From Ancylobacter polymorphus (GTDB taxonomy: Bacteria > Pseudomonadota > Alphaproteobacteria > Rhizobiales > Xanthobacteraceae): a stretch of 64,000 nucleotides of DNA. Below are positions 47,258 through 56,550 of this stretch, in pieces; positions within the stretch are counted from its first letter, which is position 1, and each line of letters opens with the position of its first letter. The DNA is taken from assembly GCF_030813495.1 (NCBI RefSeq), contig NZ_JAUSUI010000005.1, positions 372,001-436,000 of the forward strand. Reading direction: 5' to 3'. Both the position numbers and the translations under genes were made by a program. The notes below the pieces were generated by a model that worked only from the letters and a program-made list of their open reading frames with translations, made no database searches and was not told the origin of the DNA.

Positions 47258-48820
47258 TCAGCCCTTCTGGTCGCCCAGAGAGATGGCCACGAACCGCGTG
47301 CCCTGCTCGGACTTGACGCGCATCAGCACGGCCTTGCGGTTGTCCTTCTTGGCGGTGGCGAGACCGTCGCGAACTTCGGCGGGGGTCATCACCGGCTTGC
47401 CGCCGACATCGAGAATGACATCGCCCGCCTTGATGCCGCGCTCGGCCGCCGGGCCGTTCGGGTCCACGTCGGTCACCACCACGCCGATGTCACCGGCGCC
47501 GGCGACGCCCTTGGCCGGGGCGAGCGACAGGCCGAGGCGCGGAACGCCCTTGCCGTCTTCCTCGCCCTGCTCGGCCTTGCCCTTGTCGGCGGAAGCGACA
47601 TCGGTCGGCAGTTGCTCCAGCGTGACCGGAATGGTCATCGACTTGCCGTCGCGCAGCACGCTCAGCTTCACGGTCACGCCCGGCTTCTTGCGGGCGATCT
47701 CGCGCGACATCTCGCGGGAGTCCTTGACGGTCTGGCCGTCAATGGCCGTCACCACGTCGCCGGGCTTGAGGCCGGCCTTCTCGCCGGGCGTGCCGGGCTG
47801 CACCTGGGCGATGAGGGCGCCCTCGGCTTCCTTGAGGTTCAGCGCCTCGGCGACCTCGTCGCTGACCGGCTGGATCTGCACGCCGACATAGCCGCGCGCC
47901 ACCTGCCCGCCGTCCTTCAGCGCCTCGACCACTTCGGAGACGGTCTCGGAGGGAATGGCGAAGGCGATGCCGACATTGCCGCCCGAGGGGGAGACGATGG
48001 CGGTGTTGACGCCGATCACCTCGCCGTCGAGGCTGAAGGTCGGGCCGCCGGAATTGCCGCGGTTGATCGGCGCGTCGATCTGGATGAAGTCGTCATAGGG
48101 GCCCGAGCCGATATCGCGGCCGCGCGCCGAGACGATGCCCGCCGTGACCGTGCCGCCGAGGCCGAACGGGTTGCCGACCGCGACCACCCAGTCGCCGACG
48201 CGCGGCGCCTTGCCGGCGAGCTTCACCCAGGGAAAGTCGGACTTGCCGTCCACCTTGAGCAGCGCAACGTCGGTGCGCGGATCGGTGCCGATCACCTTGG
48301 CGGTGTAGCTCTTGCCGTCGGTGGTGGTGATGTCGACCTCGGAGGCGCCGTCGACCACGTGGTTGTTGGTCACCGCATAGCCGTCGGCGGAGATGAAGAA
48401 GCCGGAACCCTGGCCGACGACGCCGCGATGGCCGGGGCCGCGACGCGGGCCCATATCCGGGCCGCCGGGGCCACCCGGGCCGAAGCCGAAGCGGCGCATG
48501 AAGCGCTCGATCTGCGGCGGAATGTTCTGGCCGCCCATGCCTTCCTCGTCATTGGCGGCGAGCTTGTCCTCGTCCTTCTTCACCTTCACGCTGACGACGG
48601 CGGGGGAGACCTTCTCGACGATGTCGGCGAAGGAGAAGGTGCCGGCGGGCTGGTTGGTGGTCAGCTGCGCCTGGGCGGGGGTGATGATCTCGGGCAGCAC
48701 GAAGGCGCCGACGGTGCCACCGGCCAGAGCCAGGGTGAACACACCGGCGAGCAGCCGGGAACGGCTCTTGCGCAGCGTGGAGGCAGGGGTGCGGGTCGGA
48801 TTGGGCGCGGTGCGCGACAT
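47258..48820 (-). CDS. degP: Periplasmic serine protease DegP/HtrA (MucD-like)
   Basis: A 520-residue HtrA protease that degrades or refolds damaged envelope proteins. The signal segment is SRLLAGVFTLALAGGTVGAF to about residue 49. The catalytic triad is seen in AVTNNHVVDG (His), TDVALLKV (Asp) and NRGNSGGPTF (Ser). Two PDZ domains follow, around residues 290-380 and 410-510, each with a GLKPGDVV or GIKAGDVI core. A glycine/proline-rich insert (GPGGPGGPDMGPRRGPG) precedes the protease core. The ATG at 48820 has GAGGAA upstream. It lies between ccmH and the two-component pair. Confidence 0.93.
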   Translation of the reverse strand: MSRTAPNPTRTPASTLRKSRSRLLAGVFTLALAGGTVGAFVLPEIITPAQAQLTTNQPAGTFSFADIVEKVSPAVVSVKVKKDEDKLAANDEEGMGGQNIPPQIERFMRRFGFGPGGPGGPDMGPRRGPGHRGVVGQGSGFFISADGYAVTNNHVVDGASEVDITTTDGKSYTAKVIGTDPRTDVALLKVDGKSDFPWVKLAGKAPRVGDWVVAVGNPFGLGGTVTAGIVSARGRDIGSGPYDDFIQIDAPINRGNSGGPTFSLDGEVIGVNTAIVSPSGGNVGIAFAIPSETVSEVVEALKDGGQVARGYVGVQIQPVSDEVAEALNLKEAEGALIAQVQPGTPGEKAGLKPGDVVTAIDGQTVKDSREMSREIARKKPGVTVKLSVLRDGKSMTIPVTLEQLPTDVASADKGKAEQGEEDGKGVPRLGLSLAPAKGVAGAGDIGVVVTDVDPNGPAAERGIKAGDVILDVGGKPVMTPAEVRDGLATAKKDNRKAVLMRVKSEQGTRFVAISLGDQKG

Positions 48821-48912
48821 GTGTCGTTCCTCGTTCGACAAATCACTCTCCCCACCGGGAGCGTTGAACGAGAACCTAGAGACCGTCGCCTTAACGCAGT
48901 CTGGCGAGCGGG

Positions 48913-49542
48913 TTAAACTTTCGTAACGTCGCGTGCGGCGTCGTCGGGCGCTTCCGCCAGCGCAGCCCGCAGCCGCGCCTCCTCCTCCGCCGACAGCGGA
49001 GCCGCCGCCGGCGCCTCGCTGGCCCCTGCCTGCGCCCCGCGGCGGCGATAGGCGACGACGAGGCCGAGCCCGCCGAACAGCAGCACCGCGAAGGGCGCCA
49101 GCCAGAGGATCACATTCGCCCCGTGCCAGGTCGGGCGCAGCAGCACGAACTCGCCATAGCGGGCGACGAGATAGTCGAGAACCTGCTGGTTGCTCTCGCC
49201 CTGGGCGATGCGCTCGCGCACGAGCAGGCGCAGGTCGCGCGCCAGCGGCGCGTCGGAATCGTCGATCGACTGGTTCTGGCACACCATGCAGCGCAGCTCC
49301 TTGGAGAGCTCGCGCGCCCGCGCCTCCTGCGCCGGATCGGGCAGCACCTCATCCGGCTGCACGGCGGCGGCGGGGGACATGAGGGCGAGGCCGACAAGAG
49401 CGGCAACCGCCAGCCTCCACCAGCACGCACGCCCCTCATCTCCGGGCTTGACCCGGGGACCCAGACCCTGAACCCGAGCACCAGCGGCAAGACTGGATCC
49501 CCGGGCCAAGCCCGGGGATGAGGGAGACGTGTGGATACTCAT
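48913..49542 (-). CDS. ccmH: Cytochrome c maturation protein CcmH (CycL), with a repeat-derived N-terminal insert
   Basis: A 209-residue thiol-redox protein that keeps apocytochrome c haem-site cysteines reduced. The redox motif is ELRCMVCQNQSIDDSDAPLA, followed by the single C-terminal membrane helix (NVILWLAPFAVLLFGGLGLV). The ATG at 49542 overlaps the ccmF stop (ATGA) and is the only start that leaves the hydrophobic signal segment (WWRLAVAALVGLALMSPAAA) intact. Residues about 7-40, before that segment, are encoded by a family B palindromic repeat (SSPGLARGSS, then RVKPGDEG). CcmH proteins are usually near 150-170 residues. Confidence 0.88.
   Translation of the reverse strand: MSIHTSPSSPGLARGSSLAAGARVQGLGPRVKPGDEGRACWWRLAVAALVGLALMSPAAAVQPDEVLPDPAQEARARELSKELRCMVCQNQSIDDSDAPLARDLRLLVRERIAQGESNQQVLDYLVARYGEFVLLRPTWHGANVILWLAPFAVLLFGGLGLVVAYRRRGAQAGASEAPAAAPLSAEEEARLRAALAEAPDDAARDVTKV
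49434..49524. repeat. Dispersed palindromic repeat (family B) inside ccmH
   Basis: Arms CCTCATCTCCGGGCTTGACC and its complement ending GGCCAAGCCCGGGGATGAGG match the copy at 13536-13623. The element length of 91 bp, with flanks, leaves the ccmH reading frame open from the coupled start through to the signal segment. Confidence 0.85.
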
Positions 49543-51536
49543 TCCGCTGCCACCACCTTCGGCTCGGCCGCCGGCTTCGGCTTCTTCGCCGGCTTCGGCG
49601 CGCCGACGCGCAGGCGCCTGTCGCTGAGGGAGAGCGCGCCGCCCAGCGCCATGATGATGGAGCCGATCCAGATCAGCGTCACATAGGGCTTCCAATAGGC
49701 GCGCACGCCCACCCCGCCGCCGGGCAGTTCATCCCCGAGGCTGACATAGAGCTGGCTGAAGCCGAAGGTGCGGATGCCCGATTCCGTCGTCGGCATGTTG
49801 CGGGCGGTGAACAGGCGCTTCGAGGATTCGATGGTGCCGATGTCCACCCCGCCACGGCGGATGGTGAACACGCCTGCGAGATCGCGGTAGTTCGGCCCGT
49901 TGCGCGGCTCCAGCCGGTCGAGGGTCAGCTCATAGCCGCCGACCTCGAACCGCCCGCCGACCTTCACCCCGGTGATGCGCTCGGCGTTCCAGCTGGTTTC
50001 GGCGATGATGCCGAACAGGCAGACGCCGACGCCGGCATGGGCCAGCGCCGCGCCGAACACCGAACGCGGCAGGCCGCGCAGCCGGGCGAAGGCGGTCGCC
50101 CGCGGCACCCGGCCGAAGCCGGCGCGCTCCGTCACTTCCGCCACCGCGCCGATCACCACGAAGGCGGCGAGGCCCATGCCGAAGGGCGCCAGCAGCGGGC
50201 CGCCGCCCTGCGCATAGGCCGCCAGCGCGGCGATGACGATGGCGGCGCCAAACGCCGCCATCAGCCGCTGGGCGGCGCCGGCGAGATCGCCGCGCTTCCA
50301 GGCCAGCAGCGGCCCGAACGGCATGGCGAAGGCGACGGGGAGCATCAGCGCGCCGACGGTCAGGTTGAAATAGGGCGGCCCCACCGTGATCTTGGCGCCG
50401 TTGTAGGCTTCCAGCGCCAGCGGGTAGAGCGTGCCGACCAGCACGGCGGCGGCGGCGGCGGTGAGCAGCAGATTGTTGAGCACCAGCGCGCCTTCGCGCG
50501 AGACCGGGGCGAACAGCCCGCCCTGCCGCAGCATCGGCGCGCGCAGCGCATAGAGCGCCAAAGAGCCGCCGATGAAGAAGACGAGGATGGCGAGGATGAA
50601 CACGCCGCGCGAGGGATCGGTGGCGAAGGCATGCACCGAGGTGAGCACGCCCGAGCGCACGAGGAAGGTGCCAAGCAGCGACAGCGAGAAGGCGAGGATG
50701 GCGAGCAGCACCGTCCACACTTTCAGCGCGTCGCGCTTTTCCATCACCACGGCGGAGTGGATCAGCGCCGTGCCGGCGAACCACGGCATCAGCGAGGCGT
50801 TCTCCACCGGGTCCCAGAACCACCAGCCCCCCCAGCCGAGCTCGTAATAGGCCCAGTAGGACCCCATGGCGATGCCGAGCGTCAGGAACGCCCAGGCGGT
50901 CAGCGCCCAGGGCCGCACCCAGCGCGCCCAGGCGGCGTCGATCCGCCCCTCGATCAGCGCGGCGACGGCAAAGGCGAAGGTGATGGAGAAGCCGACATAG
51001 CCGAGATAGAGCAGCGGCGGATGGATGGCGAGGCCGATATCCTGCAGGATCGGGTTGAGATCCTGCCCCTCCGCCGGCGGCGGCACCACCCTTATGAACG
51101 GGTTGGAGGTGAGCAGGATGAACAGCAGGAACGCCACCGCCACCGCGCCCTGCACGCCCAGCACATTGGCCTTCAGCCGCGCCGGCAGATTGCCGCCGAA
51201 CAACGCCACGAGCGCGGCGAAGATCGCCAGCACCAGCACCCAGAGCAGCATGGAGCCTTCATGGTTCCCCCAGGTGCCGGTGATGCGGTAGAGCAGCGGC
51301 TTGGCCGAGTGCGAGTTCTCGACCACGTTCAGCACGGAGAAATCCGACTGCACATAGGCGACCACCAGCGTGGCGAAGGACAGGCCGACAAAGCCGGCCA
51401 ACACCAGCGCCAGCGTCGAACCGACGCGCATCAGCGCCGCGTCGCCGGTGCGCGCGCCCCAGATCGGGATCGCCGTCATCAGAATGGCGACGGCGAGCGA
51501 GAGCACCAGCGCGTAATGGCCGATTTCCGGGTTCAT
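49539..51536 (-). CDS. ccmF: Cytochrome c haem lyase subunit CcmF
   Basis: A 665-residue polytopic membrane protein of the haem-handling family. It begins EIGHYALVLSLAVAILMTAI and contains the tryptophan-rich haem-binding motif near WGGWWFWDPVENASLMPWFA plus several conserved histidines in periplasmic loops. Length and helix pattern (about 14-15) fit CcmF, which transfers haem from holo-CcmE to apocytochrome c together with CcmH and CcmI. The gene is followed by ccmH with an ATGA overlap and preceded by a 187-bp gap that holds a family A palindrome. Confidence 0.95.
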   Translation of the reverse strand: MNPEIGHYALVLSLAVAILMTAIPIWGARTGDAALMRVGSTLALVLAGFVGLSFATLVVAYVQSDFSVLNVVENSHSAKPLLYRITGTWGNHEGSMLLWVLVLAIFAALVALFGGNLPARLKANVLGVQGAVAVAFLLFILLTSNPFIRVVPPPAEGQDLNPILQDIGLAIHPPLLYLGYVGFSITFAFAVAALIEGRIDAAWARWVRPWALTAWAFLTLGIAMGSYWAYYELGWGGWWFWDPVENASLMPWFAGTALIHSAVVMEKRDALKVWTVLLAILAFSLSLLGTFLVRSGVLTSVHAFATDPSRGVFILAILVFFIGGSLALYALRAPMLRQGGLFAPVSREGALVLNNLLLTAAAAAVLVGTLYPLALEAYNGAKITVGPPYFNLTVGALMLPVAFAMPFGPLLAWKRGDLAGAAQRLMAAFGAAIVIAALAAYAQGGGPLLAPFGMGLAAFVVIGAVAEVTERAGFGRVPRATAFARLRGLPRSVFGAALAHAGVGVCLFGIIAETSWNAERITGVKVGGRFEVGGYELTLDRLEPRNGPNYRDLAGVFTIRRGGVDIGTIESSKRLFTARNMPTTESGIRTFGFSQLYVSLGDELPGGGVGVRAYWKPYVTLIWIGSIIMALGGALSLSDRRLRVGAPKPAKKPKPAAEPKVVAAE

Positions 51537-51592
51537 GCGCTTGCCCTTCCCTGCCGGCCCTTATGCGTCGCGGCCGCCTCGCCCGTGAAGCT

Positions 51593-51695
51593 GTCATCCC
51601 GGACGGCCGCCAGGGCGATCCGGGATCGCGTGCCAATCATGGCACGGGAACCGGCAGCCGATCCCGGTTCGCGGCTGCGCCGCGCCCGGGATGAC
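51593..51695. repeat. Dispersed palindromic repeat (family A) between ccmE and ccmF
   Basis: Outer ends GTCATCCCGG and CCGGGATGAC with two inner hairpins; the GTGCCAATCATGGCAC pair is a clear inner stem. It has the same build as the copies at 18678 and 20405. It separates ccmE from ccmF within an operon, so it may modulate message stability between them. Confidence 0.82.
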
Positions 51696-51723
51696 ACCGA
51701 CCGGAGGCGGAGCGGGGGAACGC

Positions 51724-52170
51724 TCACTGCGTCGCCTCCCCTTCCTTCCACACGCCCTGCTTCTTCAGCGCGTCGGCGACTTCCTTGGGCATGTAGGTCT
51801 CGTCATGCTTGGCCAGCACGCTGTCGGCGGCAAAGCTGCCATCGGGCGCGATGACGCCTTCGGCGATCACCCCCTGCCCCTCGCGAAACAGATCGGGCAG
51901 CAGGCCGACATAGGCGACGCTCATATCCGCGCCATGGTCGGTGATGACGAAGCGTACATGCGTGCCGTCCGTGTGCTGCACGCTGCCATCCTTCACCAGC
52001 CCGCCGAGCCGCAGCCGCGTGCCGGGCCGGGTGCCCTCGGCGGCGATCTCGCTCGGGGTGCGGAAGAACACGATGGTGTCGTTGAGCGCGAACAGCACCA
52101 GCCCGGCGGACAAAGCGAGCACGGCGGCGGCGCCGGAAATGACGAGGAGGCGGCGTTTCTTGCGGGTCAT
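51724..52170 (-). CDS. ccmE: Haem chaperone CcmE
   Basis: A 148-residue periplasmic haem chaperone with one N-terminal anchor ([20 protein letters not shown]). The covalent haem attachment motif is present as [11 protein letters not shown], with His and the downstream Tyr. The OB-fold strands [12 protein letters not shown] and [16 protein letters not shown] match the family. It accepts haem from the CcmABCD system, which is not in the window, and passes it to CcmF. Order ccmI-ccmE-ccmF-ccmH is standard for Rhizobiales. The start is 4 bp after the ccmI stop. Confidence 0.95.
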   Translation of the reverse strand: MTRKKRRLLVISGAAAVLALSAGLVLFALNDTIVFFRTPSEIAAEGTRPGTRLRLGGLVKDGSVQHTDGTHVRFVITDHGADMSVAYVGLLPDLFREGQGVIAEGVIAPDGSFAADSVLAKHDETYMPKEVADALKKQGVWKEGEATQ

Positions 52171-52174
52171 GGCG

Positions 52175-53302
52175 TCAGCTCTCCAGCCCGAGTTCGCGCG
52201 CCAGCGCGTCGATGCGGCCGAGCGCCGCCGTGTCGCTGGCGAAATGGGTGCGGGCCTGGCCGGCGGCGGTCTTCGCCTTGTCCTGCTGGCCGAGCACGGT
52301 CCAGGCGCGCATCAGCCGCAGCCAGCCCTCGATATCGTCGCCCTGCTGCGCCAGCCGGGCCTCCAGCCGCTCCACCATGCCGCGCACCATGGCCTCGCGC
52401 TGCTCCGGCGTGAGGCTTTCCGCCGCCGCCATATCGGCGGCACCGGGGCCGGGGCCGGCGGCGACCGGAACCGGCGCGCCGACGCGGGCCAGCGCCTCGC
52501 GCAGCAGGCCGAGCCACGGCGCATCGGGCGGGGACTGCGCGACCAGCGCGCTCCAGCGCGCCGCCGCCTGCTCTTTCTGCCCGTCCTGCTCGGCGGCGAG
52601 GCCGAGGAAATACTGCGCCTTGGGGTCTTGCGGGTCGGCGGCCAGCGCCGCCTCGAATGCCGCCTTGGCCTCGGCGGTCACCACCCCGCCCGCCTGCGCC
52701 GTCAGCGCCTCGCCGAGGCCGGTCTCGCGCTGGGCATTGGGGCCGAGAAGGCGGATGGCGTTGGCCCAGGCGCGGGCGGCGTCGTCGAGCCGGCCGATAC
52801 GGGCATAGATCGGCGCCACCACCTCATAGCCGCGCCCGTCATTCGGGTTGGCTTCGAGATGGCTTTCCACCTTGCGGATGAGAATGGCGATGTCGGACGG
52901 GTTGGGCTGCGCCTCCAGCCGCTGCGCCAGCGGCTGCGGCGGGTAGAGCGGCGAACCGAGGGAAAGATACAGCCCGCCGGCCAGCAGCGGCACGCCGAGC
53001 AGCGCCACCACGGCGACGACGCGCCGGCGGCGGCCTTCCCCCGAAGCCTCTCCCTCGCTGGCCCGCTCGGCGGTGGCGCGCAGAATGCGCCGTGCCACTT
53101 CGGTGCGGGCGGCCTCGCCCTCGGCGGGGGCGATGAGGCCGGCGGCGCGGTCGCGCTCGATTTCCGCCAGCTGGTCGCGATAGACCGCGAGATCGGCCTC
53201 GGCCGTGCTGGCGGCGGGCGCCGCCGCGCCGGTGCGCAACGGCCACAGCACCGCCAGAATGGCGGCGCCGGTCATCAGCGAGAAGGCGATCCACAGCAAC
53301 AT
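52175..53302 (-). CDS. ccmI: Cytochrome c biogenesis protein CcmI (CycH)
   Basis: A 375-residue apocytochrome c chaperone. Two membrane helices (residues 1-22 and about 95-115) enclose a cytoplasmic loop with a leucine-zipper-like [20 protein letters not shown]. The periplasmic C-terminal half consists of tetratricopeptide repeats ([60 protein letters not shown]), which bind apocytochrome tails. It is the first gene of the leftward ccmIEFH operon. The operon promoter should lie in the 166-bp gap upstream, where I recognise no specific motif. Confidence 0.93.
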   Translation of the reverse strand: MLLWIAFSLMTGAAILAVLWPLRTGAAAPAASTAEADLAVYRDQLAEIERDRAAGLIAPAEGEAARTEVARRILRATAERASEGEASGEGRRRRVVAVVALLGVPLLAGGLYLSLGSPLYPPQPLAQRLEAQPNPSDIAILIRKVESHLEANPNDGRGYEVVAPIYARIGRLDDAARAWANAIRLLGPNAQRETGLGEALTAQAGGVVTAEAKAAFEAALAADPQDPKAQYFLGLAAEQDGQKEQAAARWSALVAQSPPDAPWLGLLREALARVGAPVPVAAGPGPGAADMAAAESLTPEQREAMVRGMVERLEARLAQQGDDIEGWLRLMRAWTVLGQQDKAKTAAGQARTHFASDTAALGRIDALARELGLES

Positions 53303-53468
53303 TAGCGTTCCTCTAATGCGCTGAGGTAGCCGACCCGACGCCCGGCGCCAATCCGTAACACCCTCAGTCGGATCGCCGCAGGCTCACAGTGCCGCGAGCA
53401 CGCGGGCCCGGCGGGCCCGCTTTGGCCGGGAGCACGCGCGCCCGGCCTGCGTCACCCCGCCGCGCGGA

Positions 53469-53936
53469 TCAGCCCGAGACGGGCGACCAGGTGCCGTCCG
53501 GGTTGCGGCAGGCGGTGCCGCGCGCGGTCTGCGGCTGGCCGTTGATATAGATGGTGTGAGTGAATTCGCGGCACTTGGGCGAGCCGCCGCGCGCATAGCT
53601 CGGGCCGGGGACGATGGTGCCATAGGCGCCGCTGTCGCCGCGCCAGCTCACCGGCGCGCCGGGATTGCCATATTCCAGCGCCTGCATTTCGGCCTGCTGT
53701 GCCCGCTGCCGGTCCGCCTGGTCGAGCGCATTGCCGATCGAGCCGCCGATCAGGCCACCCACCGCCGCGCCGACGAGCGTGCTGGCGGTATTGTGGCCGA
53801 CCACCTGGCCGATAATGCCGCCCGCCACCGCACCGACGGCCGCGCCGCCCACGGTGTTCGGGTTTTCCTGCGCGGTGCTGCAGCCCGCGAGGGCGCCGGC
53901 GACAAGGCCCACGGCGACGAATTGGTATGCGCGCAT
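53469..53936 (-). CDS. Glycine-zipper outer-membrane lipoprotein
   Basis: A 155-residue lipoprotein. The lipobox is LVAGALAGC with lipidated Cys19. A glycine-zipper double helix follows (AAVGAVAGGIIGQVVG and TLVGAAVGGLIGGSIGNALD), as in the 17-kDa surface antigen/OsmB-like family. The C-terminal domain (SPKCREFTHTIYINGQPQTA, RGTACRNPDGTW) is the common RickA/surface-antigen tail with two cysteines. Such proteins affect envelope integrity and stress resistance. It is a single gene between the ccm operon and the PhoPQ-like pair. Confidence 0.85.
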   Translation of the reverse strand: MRAYQFVAVGLVAGALAGCSTAQENPNTVGGAAVGAVAGGIIGQVVGHNTASTLVGAAVGGLIGGSIGNALDQADRQRAQQAEMQALEYGNPGAPVSWRGDSGAYGTIVPGPSYARGGSPKCREFTHTIYINGQPQTARGTACRNPDGTWSPVSG

Positions 53937-54029
53937 GAAATTACATCCTCCAGCTTCGGCACGGCGCCTGTCGCACCAAGGAAGAGAGGAATAGGGCGAA
54001 AGCGCGGCCCCGTCACCCCTTTCGCCCCG

Positions 54030-55409
54030 TCACGCCGCCGGCAGCCGCACCACGCAGCGCAGCCCCCCGAAAGGCGAACGGCCGAGGGTGAGCCGCCCAC
54101 CATAGAGCCCGACGAGTTCCGCGACGATAGACAGGCCGAGCCCGGAACCGGGCTGCGTCTCGTCCAGCCGCTTCCCGCGCTTCAGCGCCTCGGTCTGCTG
54201 CTCCGGCGTCAGGCCGGGGCCGTCATCGTCGATAGTGATGTCGAAATAATCCCGCTCGCCCGCCGCGCCCGGTGCCGCCACCACCGCGATCTCCACCAGC
54301 GTGCGCGCCCATTTGCAGCCATTGTCGACGAGATTGCCGAGGATCTCCTCCAGATCCTGCCGCTCGCCGCGAAAGCGCAGCCCGTCCGCCACCTCGGCCT
54401 CCACCGCCACGCCCTTGGCGCGGTAGACCTTGGCCAGCGTCGCGGCGATGCGCGCGACAATGGGCTCGACCTCCTCCACCGTGGTGACGACGGAGGCGCG
54501 CGCCGCCATGCGGGCGCGTTCCAGATGGTGCGCCACCTGGTCCTTCATCACCTGCGCCTGCTCGGTCACCTTGGCGGCGAGCCCGGCCTCCGCGCCAGAA
54601 CCCCGCGCCGCCTCGTTCTGCAGCACGGAAATCGGCGTCTTCAGCGCATGGGCGAGGTTGCCGACATGGGTGCGGGCGCGCTCGACAATCTCGCGATTGG
54701 TGTCGATCAGCGCGTTGACCTCCGCCGCCAGGGGGGCGATCTCAACGGGGTAGTCGCCCTCGATGCGGTCGGCACGGCCGGTGCGCACCTCGTGCAGCGC
54801 GCCCAGCATGCGCTTGAGCGGGCGCAGGCCGAACAGCACCTGAAACACCAGCGTCAGCAGAAAGGCGCCACCGAGAATCGCCAGCGTCACCGCCAGCGCC
54901 TGGTCGAAGGCGGCGACCTCCTCCTCGATCTCGCCGGCATCCGCCGCCACCGCCACCGCGTAGCGCCCATCCTCGCCGAGATCGACCACGCGCTCGACAA
55001 TGCGCAGCCTCTGGCCGGAAGGCCCGTCGGCATAGGCCTCGCGCATGCCGGATACGTCGGTCTCGCCTTCGCGCTGGAACAGCAGCGGCAGCTTGCCCTC
55101 GGGCAGCGAGCGCGAGGTCTTCACCTGCGCCGCCGGCCCGTCGGTGCGGGTGATCTGCCAGTACCAGCCGGAAATGGGGAAGTTGAACAGCGGGTCGCCC
55201 AATGTCGTCGGCTCCGGCATGGTGCCGGAGGGCGAATTGGCGACATCGGCGACGATGGTCTTGAGATAGACATCGAGCCGCTGGTCGAAGGAGCGTTCCA
55301 CCGCCGCGCGGTAGACCTGATGCAGCGCGAAGCCGGTGACGGCCAGCACGGCGGCGCTGATCACCGTCGCCGAAACGAACAGGCGCAGCGCCAGCGAGCC
55401 GGTGCGCAT
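54030..55409 (-). CDS. PhoQ-like sensor histidine kinase
   Basis: A 459-residue kinase with membrane helices at about 10-30 and 172-192 and a periplasmic sensor of about 140 residues. The HAMP linker is followed by the phosphoacceptor GNLAHALKTPISVLQNEAAR, with the His-Ala-Leu-Lys-Thr form typical of the PhoQ/CreC-like group. ATPase motifs are LGNLVDNGCKWART, DDDGPGLTPEQQ and GSGLGLSIVAELVGLYGG. Its ATG overlaps the regulator stop by one base (TGATG). Ligand unknown; cation or envelope sensing would fit the family. Confidence 0.9.
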   Translation of the reverse strand: MRTGSLALRLFVSATVISAAVLAVTGFALHQVYRAAVERSFDQRLDVYLKTIVADVANSPSGTMPEPTTLGDPLFNFPISGWYWQITRTDGPAAQVKTSRSLPEGKLPLLFQREGETDVSGMREAYADGPSGQRLRIVERVVDLGEDGRYAVAVAADAGEIEEEVAAFDQALAVTLAILGGAFLLTLVFQVLFGLRPLKRMLGALHEVRTGRADRIEGDYPVEIAPLAAEVNALIDTNREIVERARTHVGNLAHALKTPISVLQNEAARGSGAEAGLAAKVTEQAQVMKDQVAHHLERARMAARASVVTTVEEVEPIVARIAATLAKVYRAKGVAVEAEVADGLRFRGERQDLEEILGNLVDNGCKWARTLVEIAVVAAPGAAGERDYFDITIDDDGPGLTPEQQTEALKRGKRLDETQPGSGLGLSIVAELVGLYGGRLTLGRSPFGGLRCVVRLPAA

Positions 55410-56092
55410 CAGCGCGGCGCCTCGCGCATGGCCTCGGGCGCGACGAGGAGATAGCCGAGCCCGCGCACGGTCTGGATCACATCCACCTCCAGCTTCTTGC
55501 GCAGGCGGCCGACAAAGACCTCGATCGTGTTGGAATCACGGTCGAAATCCTGGTCGTAGAGATGTTCGACCAGTTCGGTGCGCGACACGACGCGCCCGGT
55601 ATGGTGCATGAGATAGGCGAGCAGCCGGTGCTCATGCGAGGTCAGCTTCACCTGCCGGCCATTCACCGTCACCCGGCCGGAGCGCGTGTCGAGCATGACC
55701 GGCCCGCAGGTGAGTTCGCTGGCGGCATGGCCGGCGGAACGGCGCAGCAAGGCGCGGATGCGCGCCAGCACCTCCTCCATGTGGAAGGGCTTGGCGACGT
55801 AATCGTCGGCGCCGGCGTCGAAGCCCTGCACCTTGTCGCTCCAGCGGTCGCGGGCGGTGAGAATCAGCACCGGCATTTTCCGCCCCGCCCGCCGCCAGGC
55901 CTCCAGCACCGAGAGCCCGTCCATCTTCGGCAGGCCGATATCGAGCACCACGGCGTCATAAGGCTCGGTATCGCCGAGGAAGTGGCCTTCCTCCCCGTCA
56001 AAGGCACGGTCGACGGCATAGCCGGCCTCGACCAGCGCCTCATGCATCTGGCGGTTCAGATCGGGATCGTCCTCGACGACAAGCAGGCGCAC
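55409..56092 (-). CDS. PhoP-like OmpR-family response regulator
   Basis: A 227-residue regulator. The receiver starts MRLLVVEDDPDLNRQMHEAL, the phosphorylation site is DAVVLDIGLPKMDGLSVLEA, and the conserved lysine occurs in DDYVAKPFHMEEVL. The output domain has VKLTSHEHRLLAYLMHHTGR and DFDRDSNTIEVFVGRLRKKL, as in PhoP/ChvI-like proteins. It starts the leftward regulator-kinase operon. The 85-bp gap separating it from the phage-like genes contains GC-rich direct and inverted GCGCGGGG motifs but no obvious binding site. Confidence 0.9.
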   Translation of the reverse strand: MRLLVVEDDPDLNRQMHEALVEAGYAVDRAFDGEEGHFLGDTEPYDAVVLDIGLPKMDGLSVLEAWRRAGRKMPVLILTARDRWSDKVQGFDAGADDYVAKPFHMEEVLARIRALLRRSAGHAASELTCGPVMLDTRSGRVTVNGRQVKLTSHEHRLLAYLMHHTGRVVSRTELVEHLYDQDFDRDSNTIEVFVGRLRKKLEVDVIQTVRGLGYLLVAPEAMREAPR

Positions 56093-56177
56093 GGCATTTC
56101 CTCACGCACGCCGCGCGGGGGGCACGCGGCGGCCTGAGCATGCCACCGCGCGGGGCATATGTCAGGGGTGGGGTGTG

Positions 56178-56381
56178 TCACCCCTTCCCCCGCCAGCCGC
56201 ACAGTTCCCGGCCCACCGCATTATGCGCCTTCACCTGGCGGATGGTGGGGTCAGTGTCCTCCATCGCCCAGCTGATCGGCCGGAAGGCCCCGCACGCGCC
56301 CCGCGTCGCGGCGGAAGGTGTCGTCGTCGCGCAGCCGGCGGTCATCAGCGTTAGTCCGATCAGCGTCAGCCCGCGCGCCAT
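56178..56381 (-). CDS. Rz1-like outer-membrane spanin lipoprotein
   Basis: A 67-residue lipoprotein, MARGLTLIGLTLMTAGCATT, with lipobox LMTAGC. The segment FRPISWAMEDTDPTIRQVKA and HNAVGRELC follow the pattern of Rz1-type outer spanins found after phage endolysins. It is encoded in another frame and largely inside the inner spanin gene, then continues past its end. Spanins fuse inner and outer membranes in the last step of phage or GTA lysis. The call rests on position, lipobox and overlap. Confidence 0.68.
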   Translation of the reverse strand: MARGLTLIGLTLMTAGCATTTPSAATRGACGAFRPISWAMEDTDPTIRQVKAHNAVGRELCGWRGKG

Positions 56382-56550
56382 TCGCGCGCGCGATCGTCTC
56401 CAGCACATCCCGTTCTCCTTGCGCGATACAGGCCGCCCGGCCTTCCCGGTGGCCCTTGAGATAGATCCCGCCCGCCAGCGCGAGCGCGGCGAACAGCAGC
56501 GCGGCGCCGCGCCCGAGCGGGCTCGCCAGCAGGCCGAGCAGCGCCGTCAC
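56251..56550 (-). CDS. Rz-like inner-membrane spanin
   Basis: A 99-residue protein with a GTG start that overlaps the endolysin stop (GTGA). One N-terminal membrane helix (GRGAALLFAALALAGGIYLK) is followed by a basic, helical periplasmic part (ERDVLETIARANGARADADR) suited to a coiled coil. Position directly after a muramidase gene and the nested lipoprotein frame make a Rz-type inner spanin the best reading. A non-lytic small membrane protein cannot be excluded by sequence alone. Confidence 0.65.
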   Translation of the reverse strand: MTALLGLLASPLGRGAALLFAALALAGGIYLKGHREGRAACIAQGERDVLETIARANGARADADRTNADDRRLRDDDTFRRDAGRVRGLPADQLGDGGH

